A DNA stretch of 64,000 nucleotides. Origin: Flavobacterium aquidurense. GTDB taxonomy: Bacteria; Bacteroidota; Bacteroidia; Flavobacteriales; Flavobacteriaceae. A model generated the notes under the pieces. The model worked only from the letters and a program-made list of their open reading frames with translations, was not told where the DNA came from and did not search any database. The stretch is from positions 62,001-126,000 of the forward strand of contig FNPS01000009.1 of assembly GCA_900107365.1 (NCBI GenBank). Direction: 5' to 3'. Positions 34,651-44,256 of this stretch are shown here, in pieces (position 1 is the stretch's first letter; every line of letters begins with the position of its first letter). The translations under genes and the position numbers were made by a program.

Positions 34651-34937
34651 AGTTGTCAGTCGCAGTTTTCAGTGGCAGTTTTCAGTGGCAGTTTTCAGTG
34701 GCAGTCACAGTAGACCGTGAAAACTGAGACTGTTGAAAAGTTTGTAGTCACAGTCGCAGTTTTCAGTCGCAGTCACAGTAGACCGTGAAAACTGAGACTG
34801 TTGAAAAGTGTACAGTCACAGTCGGAGTAAACAGTGAAATCTGAGACTGTTGAAAAGTTTGCAGTCACAGTCGCAGTAAACAGTGAAAACTGAGACTGTA
34901 AACTGCCACTGAAAACTAAGACTGAGACTGCGACTAA
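34651..34937. repeat. Tandem and inverted CAGT/ACTG repeat block
   Basis: The left part is three near-copies of CAGTTTTCAGTGG. The middle is about three copies of a 70-nt unit with GTGAAAACTGAGACTGTTG, AAAAGT and AGTCACAGTCGCAGT. The right part is ACTGCCACTGAAAACTAAGA. Because CAGTTTTCAGT and ACTGAAAACTG are complementary, the whole block can fold on itself. Confidence 0.85.
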
Positions 34938-34980
34938 AAACCTGAAGCGTAAAACTTACAGATATAAAAATTTTACTATC

Positions 34981-35018
34981 AAAAAAAGCGAAACTAATAA
35001 TCTGGTTTCGCTTTTTTT
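34981..35018. terminator. Bidirectional-type terminator
   Basis: AAAAAAAGCGAAAC (34981-34994) pairs with GTTTCGCTTTTTTT (35005-35018) across a 10-nt loop. The 35019-35218 leader after it holds nothing I can assign. Confidence 0.9.
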
Positions 35019-35218
35019 ATGAATAGTATAAAAGGTTTTAATATTAACATTTATTTGGTATTGCAATACTCTATTAGTCAGTTTTTTACATTAATTTTAT
35101 AATCCCCCTCTTCTTATTATATAATTCCCACATCTATCCTTTTGAGTCAATTTTTTGATCGATTGGATCAATTATGCCTGTATTCGTAAAGTAATTTTAT
35201 CTTATAAAACAGAAACAT

Positions 35219-36298
35219 ATGGAATTAGCAGCAACGGAAACCATTATAGCTACAAAACTCGGCGTGATTTTAGAAAAGACAGATCTTGCTTTTGAGGAAT
35301 TGGGCGTTTTAAATCCGGCAATTTACCAAGATGGAAATACAGTACACATTTTTTACAGAGCTGCTAAAAGGGGAAATTTTTCAACTATAGGATATTGTCG
35401 ATTTGAAGGTCCGACTACTCTGGTTGAAAGACATACTGAACCGATTTTTGTACCAGAATATATTTATGAAATTCACGGTGTCGAAGATCCGCGTATCACA
35501 AAAATTGATGATACTTTTTATATGACGTATGTTACTTATGACGGTATAAATGCCAGTGGCGCTTTGGCTACATCAAAAGACCTCGTTAAGTTTAAAAAGA
35601 AAGGAATTATAACGCCAAAGTTTTTATTACATGATTTTACAAATTATATTAAAAATCATTTACAGAATTCCAGCGTTGCAAAAATAGTAGCTGTTAATAC
35701 AGCAAGAAACTATCCTTTGACGCATACAATGAAAGAGCATCTATTGGTTTGGGATAAGAATGTGGTGCTTTTTCCGAAGAAAATAAATGGAAAATTTGTG
35801 GGTTTACACCGATTATTTCCATCCATTCAAATTTTCTCTTATGAGAAAAAAAGTGAATTGACACCAGAATATTGGAAAACGTATTTAGAGAATCTTCCTG
35901 ATTATGTAGTATTGGAACCTAAGTACGAACATGAAACAAGTCATATTGGTCCGGGAGCTCCTCCTATTGAAACTAAAGACGGATGGTTGTTAATTTATCA
36001 CTCAGCAGAAAAAAGAGAAAAAGGATTGGTTTATCATGCTTCGGCAGTTTTATTAGACCTTGAAAATCCGCAGAAAGTTATAGGCCGATTGCCAAAACCA
36101 ATTATTACGCCTGCAGAATATTACGAACGACACGGTTATGTCAATTATGTGGTTTTCCCGACGGGGACAGCCATTTTTGAAGACCAATTATATATTTATT
36201 ACGGTGCCGCCGATGACAAGATTGCGGTGGCCTCTTTGAACCTAAACGACTTATTAAACGAACTAAAACAGCATCCCAATGAAAACGATAACAAATAA
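35219..36298 (+). CDS. GH130-family glycosidase/phosphorylase
   Basis: 359 aa, with no signal peptide, so cytosolic. Five-bladed propeller of the GH130 type: LEKTDLAFEELGVLNPAIYQ, HIFYRAAKRGNFSTIGYCRF, EIHGVEDPRITKIDDTFYMT (about residues 82-101, the active-site EDPRI segment), LHRLFPSIQIF and IGPGAPPIETKDGWLLIYHS. Family members phosphorolyse or hydrolyse beta-mannosides. Its last 20 bp overlap the glycosyltransferase gene, so the two are coupled. Exact linkage unknown. Confidence 0.9.
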   Translation: MELAATETIIATKLGVILEKTDLAFEELGVLNPAIYQDGNTVHIFYRAAKRGNFSTIGYCRFEGPTTLVERHTEPIFVPEYIYEIHGVEDPRITKIDDTFYMTYVTYDGINASGALATSKDLVKFKKKGIITPKFLLHDFTNYIKNHLQNSSVAKIVAVNTARNYPLTHTMKEHLLVWDKNVVLFPKKINGKFVGLHRLFPSIQIFSYEKKSELTPEYWKTYLENLPDYVVLEPKYEHETSHIGPGAPPIETKDGWLLIYHSAEKREKGLVYHASAVLLDLENPQKVIGRLPKPIITPAEYYERHGYVNYVVFPTGTAIFEDQLYIYYGAADDKIAVASLNLNDLLNELKQHPNENDNK

Positions 36299-38549
36299 AT
36301 CGAAAATAGTTTTTCTATCAACATTTCCACCAACGCAATGTGGAATAGCTACTTATACGCAGGATACCATTAAAGGAATTACAGATGTTTTTGGTAAATC
36401 AGTAACTTGTGAAATTTGTGAATTGGTCAATGAGCCAAAGGTAAAACCAACACAAGCGTTTACTTTAAACACAAAAGATAAAGCCGAATATGCTAAAGTT
36501 GCCGAACAAATCAATAACGACAAATCGGTAAAACTGGTTCATATTCAACATGAATTTGGTTTATTTGGAGGAAATTATGGTGATTATTTGCTAGACTTTT
36601 TAAACGTAATCAAAAAACCGGTTACTTATACTTTTCATTCTGTTATTCAAAATCCGAATAATGAATTGAAAACCTTCGTAAAATTATTGTTGAGTTACAG
36701 TAATTCCGTTTTTGTAATGACGAATCAATCAAAAGAAATTTTGATGAGAGATTATGACATTGCTGAAGAAATTATTACTTGTGTACCACACGGAACTCAC
36801 ATTGTAATTTATGAAACTCCCGATCAGGCGAAACAAAAATTCGGTATTCAGGACAGAAAAGTACTTTCAACTTTTGGACTTTTAGGAGAAGGTAAAAATA
36901 TTGAAACAGGACTTCAGGCTCTGCCTAAAATTATCGAAAAAGAACCAAATGTTTTGTATTTGGTTATCGGAAAAACACATCCAAATTTAATAAAAGATGG
37001 TGTTGATGCTTATCGTGACAAATTAGAAGGTATAGTGGCCGATTTAGGTTTAAAAGACAACGTACGTTTTATCAATGAGTATCTCGACACAAACGAACTT
37101 TTAGAATACTTACAGGCAACTGATGTTTATTTGTTTACTTCCAAAGATCCAAATCAGGCTGTAAGTGGCACTTTTTCTTATGCCATGAGTTGTGCCTGTC
37201 CAATGGTGGCTTCAAAAATTCCGCACACTTTAGAAGTGTTAACTTCAGATTGTGGAATTCTGGTTGATATCGGAAACGTAGATCAATTCTCAGAAGCAAC
37301 AATCAAGTTACTTTCAGATGATAATTTGCGTAGAGAAATGGGAATTAACGCCTTTACAAAAACACGTGCCTCTTCCTGGGAAAATGTAGCGATTACACAC
37401 ATGAATACCTATAAAAGCTTAATGGAGAATACAGCCGAAATTAAATTTAGCTATCCTTCAATTCAGTTACGACATATCAAAAAATTAACTACCGATTTGG
37501 GAATCATTCAATTCAGTAAAATTTCAATTCCAGATCTTGAATCAGGTTATACTTTAGATGATAATGCAAGAGCTTTAATTGCTTTCTGCATGCATTATAA
37601 ACTGACAAAAGACAAAGAGGATCTGCCTTATATTTTAATCTATCTTGATTTTATTGAGAGATGTCAACAACCAAAAGGAAATTTCATCAATTATGTCGAT
37701 AAGGAAAACAGAGAACATATTGAACAAAATGCCGAGGTTAATTTGGAAGATTCAAATGCAAGAGGTTTATGGGCCTTAGGAACTGTAGTTTCAATGAGTG
37801 ATATTTTACCTGAATCTATTTCTAAAAAAGCATCAAAAGTTTTATTGAATTCCTTAAAATGGGCAGAAACTATTCAGTCGCCACGTTCGATTGGTTTTGC
37901 AACAAAAGGACTTTATTTATATCATTCTACTATTCCTAATTTATATGTAGCAGCGATTATCAATAAATTGAATGCAAAATTGCTTTCTAACTATGAAATT
38001 CACGCTTCAAGTGATTGGAAATGGTTTGAAAATTATATGACATACGGAAATGGAATTTTGCCAGAATCAATGTTGTTTGCCTATTTAGTAACCAACAAGC
38101 CTATTTACAAGAAAGTAGCAATGGATTCATTGGACTTCTTAATGTCGAAAATGTTTATCAATAAAAACTTCAAAGTTATTTCTAATAATGGATGGCTGCA
38201 CAGAGGTTCAGAAGCAAAAGAATATGGCGAACAGCCAATTGATGTGGCATACACCATTCATACGCTGAATTCGTTTTACGATGCTTTTGGAACGCCGGAA
38301 TACAAACATAAAATGAAAACGGCCTTTAACTGGTTTTTAGGAAAAAATCACTTAAATCAAATGATGTATAATCCGGTAAGCGGTGGTGGTTATGATGGCC
38401 TTGAAAAAGAAAATGTAAACTTAAACCAGGGTGCAGAATCAACAGTATGTTATTTAACATCCCGATTAATAATGGAAAATCTTAAATTATCTGATACTAA
38501 AGTTATTCCGTTAATGAAATCAAATTCAGGTGTAGCAATTAACTCTTAA
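36279..38549 (+). CDS. Two-domain protein: GT4 glycosyltransferase plus helical C-terminal domain
   Basis: 756 aa, cytosolic. Residues about 8-385 are a GT-B/GT4 glycosyltransferase (FLSTFPPTQCGIATYTQDTI, ITCVPHGTHIVIYE, KVLSTFGLLGEGKNIETGLQ for the donor site, and ANQ-like DPNQAVSGTFSYAMSCACPM). Residues about 395-740 form an (alpha/alpha) barrel-like domain with DDNARALIAFCMHYKL, NLEDSNARGLWALG, NNGWLHRGSEAKEYGEQPID and NQGAESTVCYLTSR. The second part resembles glycosidase-like toroids, so the protein may both add and trim sugars (inference). It overlaps the GH130 gene and precedes a terminator. Confidence 0.87.
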   Translation: MKTITNKSKIVFLSTFPPTQCGIATYTQDTIKGITDVFGKSVTCEICELVNEPKVKPTQAFTLNTKDKAEYAKVAEQINNDKSVKLVHIQHEFGLFGGNYGDYLLDFLNVIKKPVTYTFHSVIQNPNNELKTFVKLLLSYSNSVFVMTNQSKEILMRDYDIAEEIITCVPHGTHIVIYETPDQAKQKFGIQDRKVLSTFGLLGEGKNIETGLQALPKIIEKEPNVLYLVIGKTHPNLIKDGVDAYRDKLEGIVADLGLKDNVRFINEYLDTNELLEYLQATDVYLFTSKDPNQAVSGTFSYAMSCACPMVASKIPHTLEVLTSDCGILVDIGNVDQFSEATIKLLSDDNLRREMGINAFTKTRASSWENVAITHMNTYKSLMENTAEIKFSYPSIQLRHIKKLTTDLGIIQFSKISIPDLESGYTLDDNARALIAFCMHYKLTKDKEDLPYILIYLDFIERCQQPKGNFINYVDKENREHIEQNAEVNLEDSNARGLWALGTVVSMSDILPESISKKASKVLLNSLKWAETIQSPRSIGFATKGLYLYHSTIPNLYVAAIINKLNAKLLSNYEIHASSDWKWFENYMTYGNGILPESMLFAYLVTNKPIYKKVAMDSLDFLMSKMFINKNFKVISNNGWLHRGSEAKEYGEQPIDVAYTIHTLNSFYDAFGTPEYKHKMKTAFNWFLGKNHLNQMMYNPVSGGGYDGLEKENVNLNQGAESTVCYLTSRLIMENLKLSDTKVIPLMKSNSGVAINS

Positions 38550-38591
38550 TATCATAACGGCAATAAAACTGGCCAAAATGTTATAAACCCA

Positions 38592-38630
38592 GAAAATCCC
38601 TTTTTTTCGAAGAAGGGATTTTTTGTTTTT
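38592..38630 (+). terminator. Rho-independent terminator after the GT4 gene
   Basis: AAAATCCCTT (38593-38602) pairs with AAGGGATTTT (38613-38622), followed by TT and a second T-run. The 38631-38821 remainder holds no promoter match that I can call. Confidence 0.88.
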
Positions 38631-38821
38631 AAAAAGTTTTCAGTTAACGTTAATTCCTCACAATTATTGTGTTTTTCAATGTTAATTATATAAAGTTCCT
38701 ACAAAGTTCTGTAATGGTGTTTCTTGGGTTTTAAGATAACTTTATTACTTGAAAATCAAGGTATAGTCAATTTTATAAAAAGCTGATATATAGCGGTTTT
38801 CAAACAAAAACAAGAACATCT

Positions 38822-39583
38822 ATGATTCTCACTTTACGAAATACATTCACCGAAATAGGAAATGCAACCTTGTTTGCAAAGCAGTTTTTTAAGGAGGTTT
38901 TTGTTCCTCCTTATGAGGCCAAAGAGCTTTTGAAACAATGTTATGTTATTGGCTATAAGTCATTGCCATTAGTTGCGATAACAGGTTTTATTATGGGTTT
39001 GGTACTTACCTTACAATCCAGACCAACCTTAGTCAAATTTGGAGCAGAATCCTGGTTGCCCGGAATGGTTGCGCTTTCGCTGATAAGAGAAATTGCACCG
39101 GTAATTACGGCATTGATTTGTGCTGGAAAAATTTCTTCGGGAATTGGTGCCGAATTAGGTTCCATGAAAGTAACAGAACAAATCGATGCGATGGAAGTTT
39201 CCGCTATTAATCCTTATAATTACTTGGTTGTAACACGAATTTTAGCCTGCACTTTAATGGTTCCGTTATTAGTATTTTTTGCAGATGCTGTCGGAATTTT
39301 TGGAGGTTACATTGGGGTTAATATTCATGGCGATGTGAATTTATACCGATATATGACTCAAATTTTTCAATCACTCGAGTTTTTGGATCTGTTTCCAGCT
39401 ACAATTAAAACATTTTTCTTCGGATTTTTTATCGGAATGATTGGATGTTATAAAGGATTTAATGCCGCAAATGGAACTGAAAGTGTAGGTAAAGCAGCAA
39501 ATTCCGCAGTGGTAACGGCATCTTTAGCCATTTTTATTCTGGATATGGTCGCAGTTCAAATAACCGATTTATTTTTTGTGTAA
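38822..39583 (+). CDS. mlaE: MlaE-family ABC transporter permease
   Basis: 253 aa inner-membrane permease of the lipid-trafficking Mla/MCE system. Core motifs: FIMGLVLTLQSRPTLVKFGA, SLIREIAPVITALICAGKIS, GIGAELGSMKVTEQIDAMEV (about residues 108-127) and FFFGFFIGMIGCYKGF. It overlaps the ATPase gene by one base (TAATG). In diderm bacteria the complex moves phospholipids between inner and outer membrane. Confidence 0.94.
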   Translation: MILTLRNTFTEIGNATLFAKQFFKEVFVPPYEAKELLKQCYVIGYKSLPLVAITGFIMGLVLTLQSRPTLVKFGAESWLPGMVALSLIREIAPVITALICAGKISSGIGAELGSMKVTEQIDAMEVSAINPYNYLVVTRILACTLMVPLLVFFADAVGIFGGYIGVNIHGDVNLYRYMTQIFQSLEFLDLFPATIKTFFFGFFIGMIGCYKGFNAANGTESVGKAANSAVVTASLAIFILDMVAVQITDLFFV

Positions 39584-40362
39584 TGATTAAAGAGAAAGAA
39601 AATATAGAACCAAAAACAAAAGAAAAAGTCAAAACTCCTATGATTGAAATCAAGGATTTGCACAAAACTTTTGGTAAAGACAATAAGGTCTTACAAGGCG
39701 TAAACCTAACGGTCAATAAAGGCGAAGATTTAGTGATTTTAGGCCGTTCCGGTTCTGGAAAATCAGTTACAATCAAATGTATAGTAGGCTTGATTGAACC
39801 CGATAAAGGCGAAATTAAAGTGTTTAATGAAAATGTACTGAATCTGAGTAAAAAGGAATTAAACGAGATCAGAGTCCGCATTGGTTTTTTATTCCAAAGT
39901 GGTGCTTTATACGATTCCATGTCAGTTAGAGAAAATCTAGCTTTCACTTTAAAAAAACACAAAAGCGAATTGACGGTCGAAGAAGTTGAAAGTCAAGTAA
40001 TGGAAGCTCTGGAAAACGTTGGATTAGGTGATGCAATTGACAAAATGCCCTCTGAATTATCGGGAGGAATGCAGAAAAGAATTGGCTTGGCCAGAACTTT
40101 AATTTTAAAGCCGGAAATTATTTTATACGACGAACCTACAACAGGTTTAGACACGATAACATCGAGAGAAATCAGCGAATTAATATTAGATATCAAACAC
40201 AAGCAAAAAACGACCTCTATCATCATTACACACGATATGGCTTGTGCAAAACTCACAGCCGACCGAATTATGGTTTTGAAAGATGGTGCAATACACGCTG
40301 AAGGAACATACGAAGAACTAGAAAAAGACGAAGACGAATGGGTTCGCTCTTTTTTTGAATAA
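39583..40362 (+). CDS. mlaF: MlaF-family ABC transporter ATP-binding protein
   Basis: 259 aa. Walker A GRSGSGKS at residues 54-61, Q-loop in IGFLFQSGALYDSMSVRENL, signature LSGGMQKR, Walker B ILYDEPTTGLD and switch IITHD. The GALYDSMSV segment is characteristic of MlaF. It powers MlaE, whose gene overlaps its start; the MCE gene follows after 26 bp. A 17-residue Lys/Glu-rich N-terminal extension precedes the ABC domain, and the Met at residue 20 is an alternative start. Confidence 0.95.
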   Translation: MIKEKENIEPKTKEKVKTPMIEIKDLHKTFGKDNKVLQGVNLTVNKGEDLVILGRSGSGKSVTIKCIVGLIEPDKGEIKVFNENVLNLSKKELNEIRVRIGFLFQSGALYDSMSVRENLAFTLKKHKSELTVEEVESQVMEALENVGLGDAIDKMPSELSGGMQKRIGLARTLILKPEIILYDEPTTGLDTITSREISELILDIKHKQKTTSIIITHDMACAKLTADRIMVLKDGAIHAEGTYEELEKDEDEWVRSFFE

Positions 40363-40388
40363 ACCAAAAAAATAAATTATTAGAAATC

Positions 40389-41267
40389 ATGGAGAAGCAA
40401 TCTGGATATACTTGGAAATTAGGAATGTTTGTAACAATTGGCTCGCTGCTTTTTATACTGGCAGTTTACTTTATTGGAAAACAAAAAAACCTTTTTGGCT
40501 CGACATTCAACATTACATCCCAGTTTAAAACCGTAAGCGGTTTAGAAGTCGGAAACAATGTTCGTTTTTCAGGAATTAATATCGGAACAGTCGAAGAAAT
40601 CAGGTTAATAAATGATTCGTCGGTAGTCGTTTCAATGGTTATAAAAGATGAAGTTAGAGAATTCATCAAAACAGATGCCCGCACCAGTATTGGTTCAGAT
40701 GGATTAATGGGCGATAAAGTCTTAACTATTTCCCCAGGTGTAAAATCTACAAAGGAGATTGAAAACGGAGGAAAATTGGCTTCTATCCAGGGAATCGAAA
40801 TGAATGACATTATGAAAAGTGTCAAAAAAAGCATGGATAACGTAGGCGTTATTTCTGAAGAATTAGCCATTTTTAGCCATAGTATGAATAACGGAAACGG
40901 AGCTTTGGCAAGATTGGTTCGTGATGATAAAATGGCCAATAGCGTTTCAAATACATTATCAAATTTAGAAAGCGGTACCAAAGGTTTTAGTGAAAATATG
41001 GAAGCGGCTAAAAGTAATTTCCTTTTTAAAGGTTATTTTAAAAAGAAAGAAAAAGAGAAAGAAAAACAAGCCGAAGAAGCCAAAGATAAAAAAGAAGAAC
41101 AAGCTGAAAAAGCTGAAAAAGCGGCGAAAGATAAAGAACAAAAGGCGAAAGAAGATAAAGCCAAAGAGGAAAAGCAAAAAGAAGAAAAAGCCAAAGAGGA
41201 CAAAGCTAAAGAAGAAAAACAAAAGGAAGCAGACGCCAAAAAAGCGGCTGATAAAGCTAAATCGTAA
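40389..41267 (+). CDS. mlaD: MlaD-family MCE-domain protein with Lys/Glu-rich tail
   Basis: 292 aa. One N-terminal TM helix (LGMFVTIGSLLFILAVYFIG) anchors it in the inner membrane. The MCE domain is at about 38-120 (TSQFKTVSGLEVGNNVRFSG, GLMGDKVLTISPG). A helical part follows to about 215. The last 75 residues are almost only Lys, Glu, Ala, Asp and Gln in repeats such as KEEKAKEDKAKEEKQKE, probably an extended coiled or disordered tail reaching across the periplasm. Completes the Mla set; no MlaB or MlaC is adjacent. Confidence 0.92.
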   Translation: MEKQSGYTWKLGMFVTIGSLLFILAVYFIGKQKNLFGSTFNITSQFKTVSGLEVGNNVRFSGINIGTVEEIRLINDSSVVVSMVIKDEVREFIKTDARTSIGSDGLMGDKVLTISPGVKSTKEIENGGKLASIQGIEMNDIMKSVKKSMDNVGVISEELAIFSHSMNNGNGALARLVRDDKMANSVSNTLSNLESGTKGFSENMEAAKSNFLFKGYFKKKEKEKEKQAEEAKDKKEEQAEKAEKAAKDKEQKAKEDKAKEEKQKEEKAKEDKAKEEKQKEADAKKAADKAKS

Positions 41268-41441
41268 TTTAGTTTCTTTCAACATAGAAACAAGATTTTT
41301 ATGCTCATAAAAGAACTTTTCTAACACATAGCTCAGATGTTTTTAAAACAAGTAAAATGCCTTTTTAAACCCAAAAGACTATTTCTCAATACATTAAAAA
41401 CAATCTCAATAAATGGATAATTAGAATTTAAAAAGATAGTC

Positions 41442-44255
41442 ATGAAAGCCTCCTATAAAAATATAAGCCTTAAAATCCTGAAAATAGCAGGAATCGTAAT
41501 AGCAAGTATCTTGCTATTATTGTTTTTAATCCCCTTACTATTTCCAGGAACTGTCGCATCCGAAGTAAAAAAAATCGCTAACGAACGTCTTGATACTAAA
41601 ATGGATTTTTCGAAGTCCCGATTGTCTTTTTTTACCCATTTTCCATCACTAACAGTATCACTTGATGACTTATCAATGACGGGTTCAGCGCCTTTCAGAA
41701 ACGATACTTTACTAAAAGCAGAACAAGTGGCTTTTGGTATTAATCTGAAACGATTAATTTTTGACAATGAAGTAAAAATCAACAAGCTATACGTTTCTAA
41801 AGCCATGATTAATATAATGGTCAATCAAAAAGGAGAAGCTAATTATAATATTTACATTTCTGATCCAAAAAATATAAAAAATCAAGACCAGCCAGAGGAA
41901 GGAACTGCGATTCGATTAGAACGCATCGACCTTGAAGATTGTCACGTTAAATACAATGACCGTTCGGCTAAAATTTTGGTTGATGCAAACGGTTTCAATT
42001 ATGTTGGAAAAGGAAATCTGAGCGAAGATATTTTCGATTTAAGTACGGATGCTGATATTGATAAACTAGATTTTTATTATGACCGAACAGGCTATGTGAG
42101 AAGAAAAAAAGTTCATGCCGATTTAATTACCCGAATCAATACACATGCACTTTCCTTTATTCTGCAAAAAAACGAACTCCAAATCAATAAATTGCCTTTA
42201 AAATTTACGGGCTTATTCACCATTTTGAGAGATGGTTATAAAATCAATATTAAAGCTGCTTCAGAAAATACAACTGTCAAAGATTTATTATCGGTTATGC
42301 CACCTGAATATTTGACCTGGCTGGAAGAAACCGAAATTTCCGGGCGAAGTGATTTGCTCTTTACTTTTAAAGGAAATTATAATGTGGCAAAAAAACAAAA
42401 ACCAAATTTAGCTTTCAATCTTAAAATTGATAAAGGCGCCATCAATTATCAAAATGCACCGGTTCCGCTGACTGATTTTAATATGGATTTAAATGCGTTA
42501 TTGCCAGAGCTGGATCCTGAAAAATTAATAATCAATTTGAGAACTCTAAAATTTAAAGTTGGAGAAAAAGATTATTTCAACGCTTATTTACGCAGCAAAG
42601 GACTTACCGAAATGAATGTCGATGCCAGCGTAAAAGGAGCATTAGATCTTGCCGTTGTTGATGCCGCAATAGGTTTAAACACAATTGATTTAAGAGGTAT
42701 TTTAAAAACAGACGTTAAAGCCAAGGGCTCTTTTAGTATGTCAAAAAAATTATTTCCTAAAACCATTGGCGGAATTTCTTTGCGTGAGGGCTGGCTAAAA
42801 ACCGAATCCTATCCTAACCCTATTACCGATATTACGTTTGTTGCGAATGTACTAAACAAAGCAGGAACTTTTCAGGATTTAATTGTTGCCGTTGCGCCCG
42901 CTTCTTTTGTCTTTGAAGGAAACCCGATGTATGTAAATGCAACTTTATCAGATTACGGTGATTTGGCTTATAATGCTAAAATAAAAGGCGAATTGAACGT
43001 GGGTAGAATCTATCAGGTTTTCTCGAAAAAAGGACTTGATGTAACCGGATATGCCAAAGCCGATCTTTCCTTGATAGGAAGACAAAGTTATGCTACTACC
43101 GGGCAATATGATAAACTCGATAATCGCGGAACTCTCTTGTTGAGAAATATCAAAGCAACATCAGAATTATTTCCGAAGGCCTTCTTTATCAAACAGGGAA
43201 ATTTCCGTTTTCAGAATGAGAAAATGTGGTTTGAAAAATTCAATGCTACTTACGGAAAATCTGATTTTGATATTAACGGTTATCTTCTGAATACCATAAA
43301 TTATTTTCTCGAATCGCACGGAACTTTAAGTGGAAACTTCAACATGAAATCAAAACTGATTAATGTTGATGAATTTATGGCGCTTGAAAAAGGCGAAAAT
43401 AAAGACCGCAACCTCGAAGTAGAATATGCTAAAGAAGATCATCCAAAAATGAGCGGGGTTGTTATTATTCCGAAAAACTTAAATGTCGCGCTTACTGCAA
43501 ATGCGGATAAAGTCGAATATAAGGGACTTGTTTTAAATAAACTTTCAGGTAAAGTCGGAATTGCAAAAGGCGGTTTCTTTTTAGATAACGCCACTTTTAA
43601 TATCATCGATTGTATTTTAGGAATCAATGCTTCTTATAAAGACGAAACGCCAACTTCGGCACATTTTGATGCACATTTTACAGCTAAAGATTTTAGTGTA
43701 CAAAGAGCCTACAAAGAAATTCCGATGTTTCATGATATGGTGACAGTAGCCGAAAAAGCACAGGGAATTATTTCTGTTGATTATACCGTTAAAGGAGATT
43801 TAAACGGAAATATGGGACCAATTTACGAATCTCTCGAAGGTGGCGGGACTATAGATTTACGTGATGTTCAGGTTAAAGGTCTAAAATTATTTGATGGAAT
43901 TAGTTCGCAAACAGGACAAAAAGGTTTAGACAATCCTGATATGAAAGGAATTCAGGTTAAATCTACAATCGATAATAATTTAATTCATATCGAGCCCTTT
44001 ACCTTTAGTGTGGCCAGTTTTAGACCCACAATAAAAGGTACAACAAGTTTTGACGGATTATTAGATTTAAGAATGCGATTGGGATTGCCACCGTTTGGAA
44101 TTATTGGTTTTCCAATTGTCATAACGGGAACCCATGATGAACCAAAAATAAAAGTTTTTAGTAAAACAGGACAAAAAATAGATGATGCCGTTTATGACGA
44201 AAAAAATAACAAAGTCATACGGGAAGAAAAAGTAAGCAAACAAAAAGTTAAATAA
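41442..44255 (+). CDS. AsmA-family large protein
   Basis: 937 aa. An N-terminal TM helix (IAGIVIASILLLLFLIPLLF) anchors a long periplasmic body. The AsmA N-terminal part (KMDFSKSRLSFFTHFPSLTV, LDDLSMTG) is followed by repeating beta-groove segments and the AsmA-like C-terminal region (GGTIDLRDVQVKGLKLFDGI, FTFSVASFRPTIKGTTSFDG, LPPFGIIGFPIVITGTHDEP). AsmA/TamB-like proteins bridge the periplasm and carry phospholipids to the outer membrane. Its place right after MlaEFD supports the same role. The 174-bp gap to mlaD shows no clear terminator. Confidence 0.92.
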   Translation: MKASYKNISLKILKIAGIVIASILLLLFLIPLLFPGTVASEVKKIANERLDTKMDFSKSRLSFFTHFPSLTVSLDDLSMTGSAPFRNDTLLKAEQVAFGINLKRLIFDNEVKINKLYVSKAMINIMVNQKGEANYNIYISDPKNIKNQDQPEEGTAIRLERIDLEDCHVKYNDRSAKILVDANGFNYVGKGNLSEDIFDLSTDADIDKLDFYYDRTGYVRRKKVHADLITRINTHALSFILQKNELQINKLPLKFTGLFTILRDGYKINIKAASENTTVKDLLSVMPPEYLTWLEETEISGRSDLLFTFKGNYNVAKKQKPNLAFNLKIDKGAINYQNAPVPLTDFNMDLNALLPELDPEKLIINLRTLKFKVGEKDYFNAYLRSKGLTEMNVDASVKGALDLAVVDAAIGLNTIDLRGILKTDVKAKGSFSMSKKLFPKTIGGISLREGWLKTESYPNPITDITFVANVLNKAGTFQDLIVAVAPASFVFEGNPMYVNATLSDYGDLAYNAKIKGELNVGRIYQVFSKKGLDVTGYAKADLSLIGRQSYATTGQYDKLDNRGTLLLRNIKATSELFPKAFFIKQGNFRFQNEKMWFEKFNATYGKSDFDINGYLLNTINYFLESHGTLSGNFNMKSKLINVDEFMALEKGENKDRNLEVEYAKEDHPKMSGVVIIPKNLNVALTANADKVEYKGLVLNKLSGKVGIAKGGFFLDNATFNIIDCILGINASYKDETPTSAHFDAHFTAKDFSVQRAYKEIPMFHDMVTVAEKAQGIISVDYTVKGDLNGNMGPIYESLEGGGTIDLRDVQVKGLKLFDGISSQTGQKGLDNPDMKGIQVKSTIDNNLIHIEPFTFSVASFRPTIKGTTSFDGLLDLRMRLGLPPFGIIGFPIVITGTHDEPKIKVFSKTGQKIDDAVYDEKNNKVIREEKVSKQKVK

Positions 44256-44256
44256 A

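Noticed and set aside
34651..34937. Possible CRISPR array
   Set aside because: Repeat words vary in length, are self-complementary and leave no constant-size unique spacers.
40466..40981. 171-aa minus-strand ORF
   Set aside because: Antisense shadow of the MlaD gene.
40965..41327. Phe/Leu-rich and Lys-rich ORFs in other frames
   Set aside because: Products of the biased Lys/Glu codon tail of MlaD read in wrong frames.
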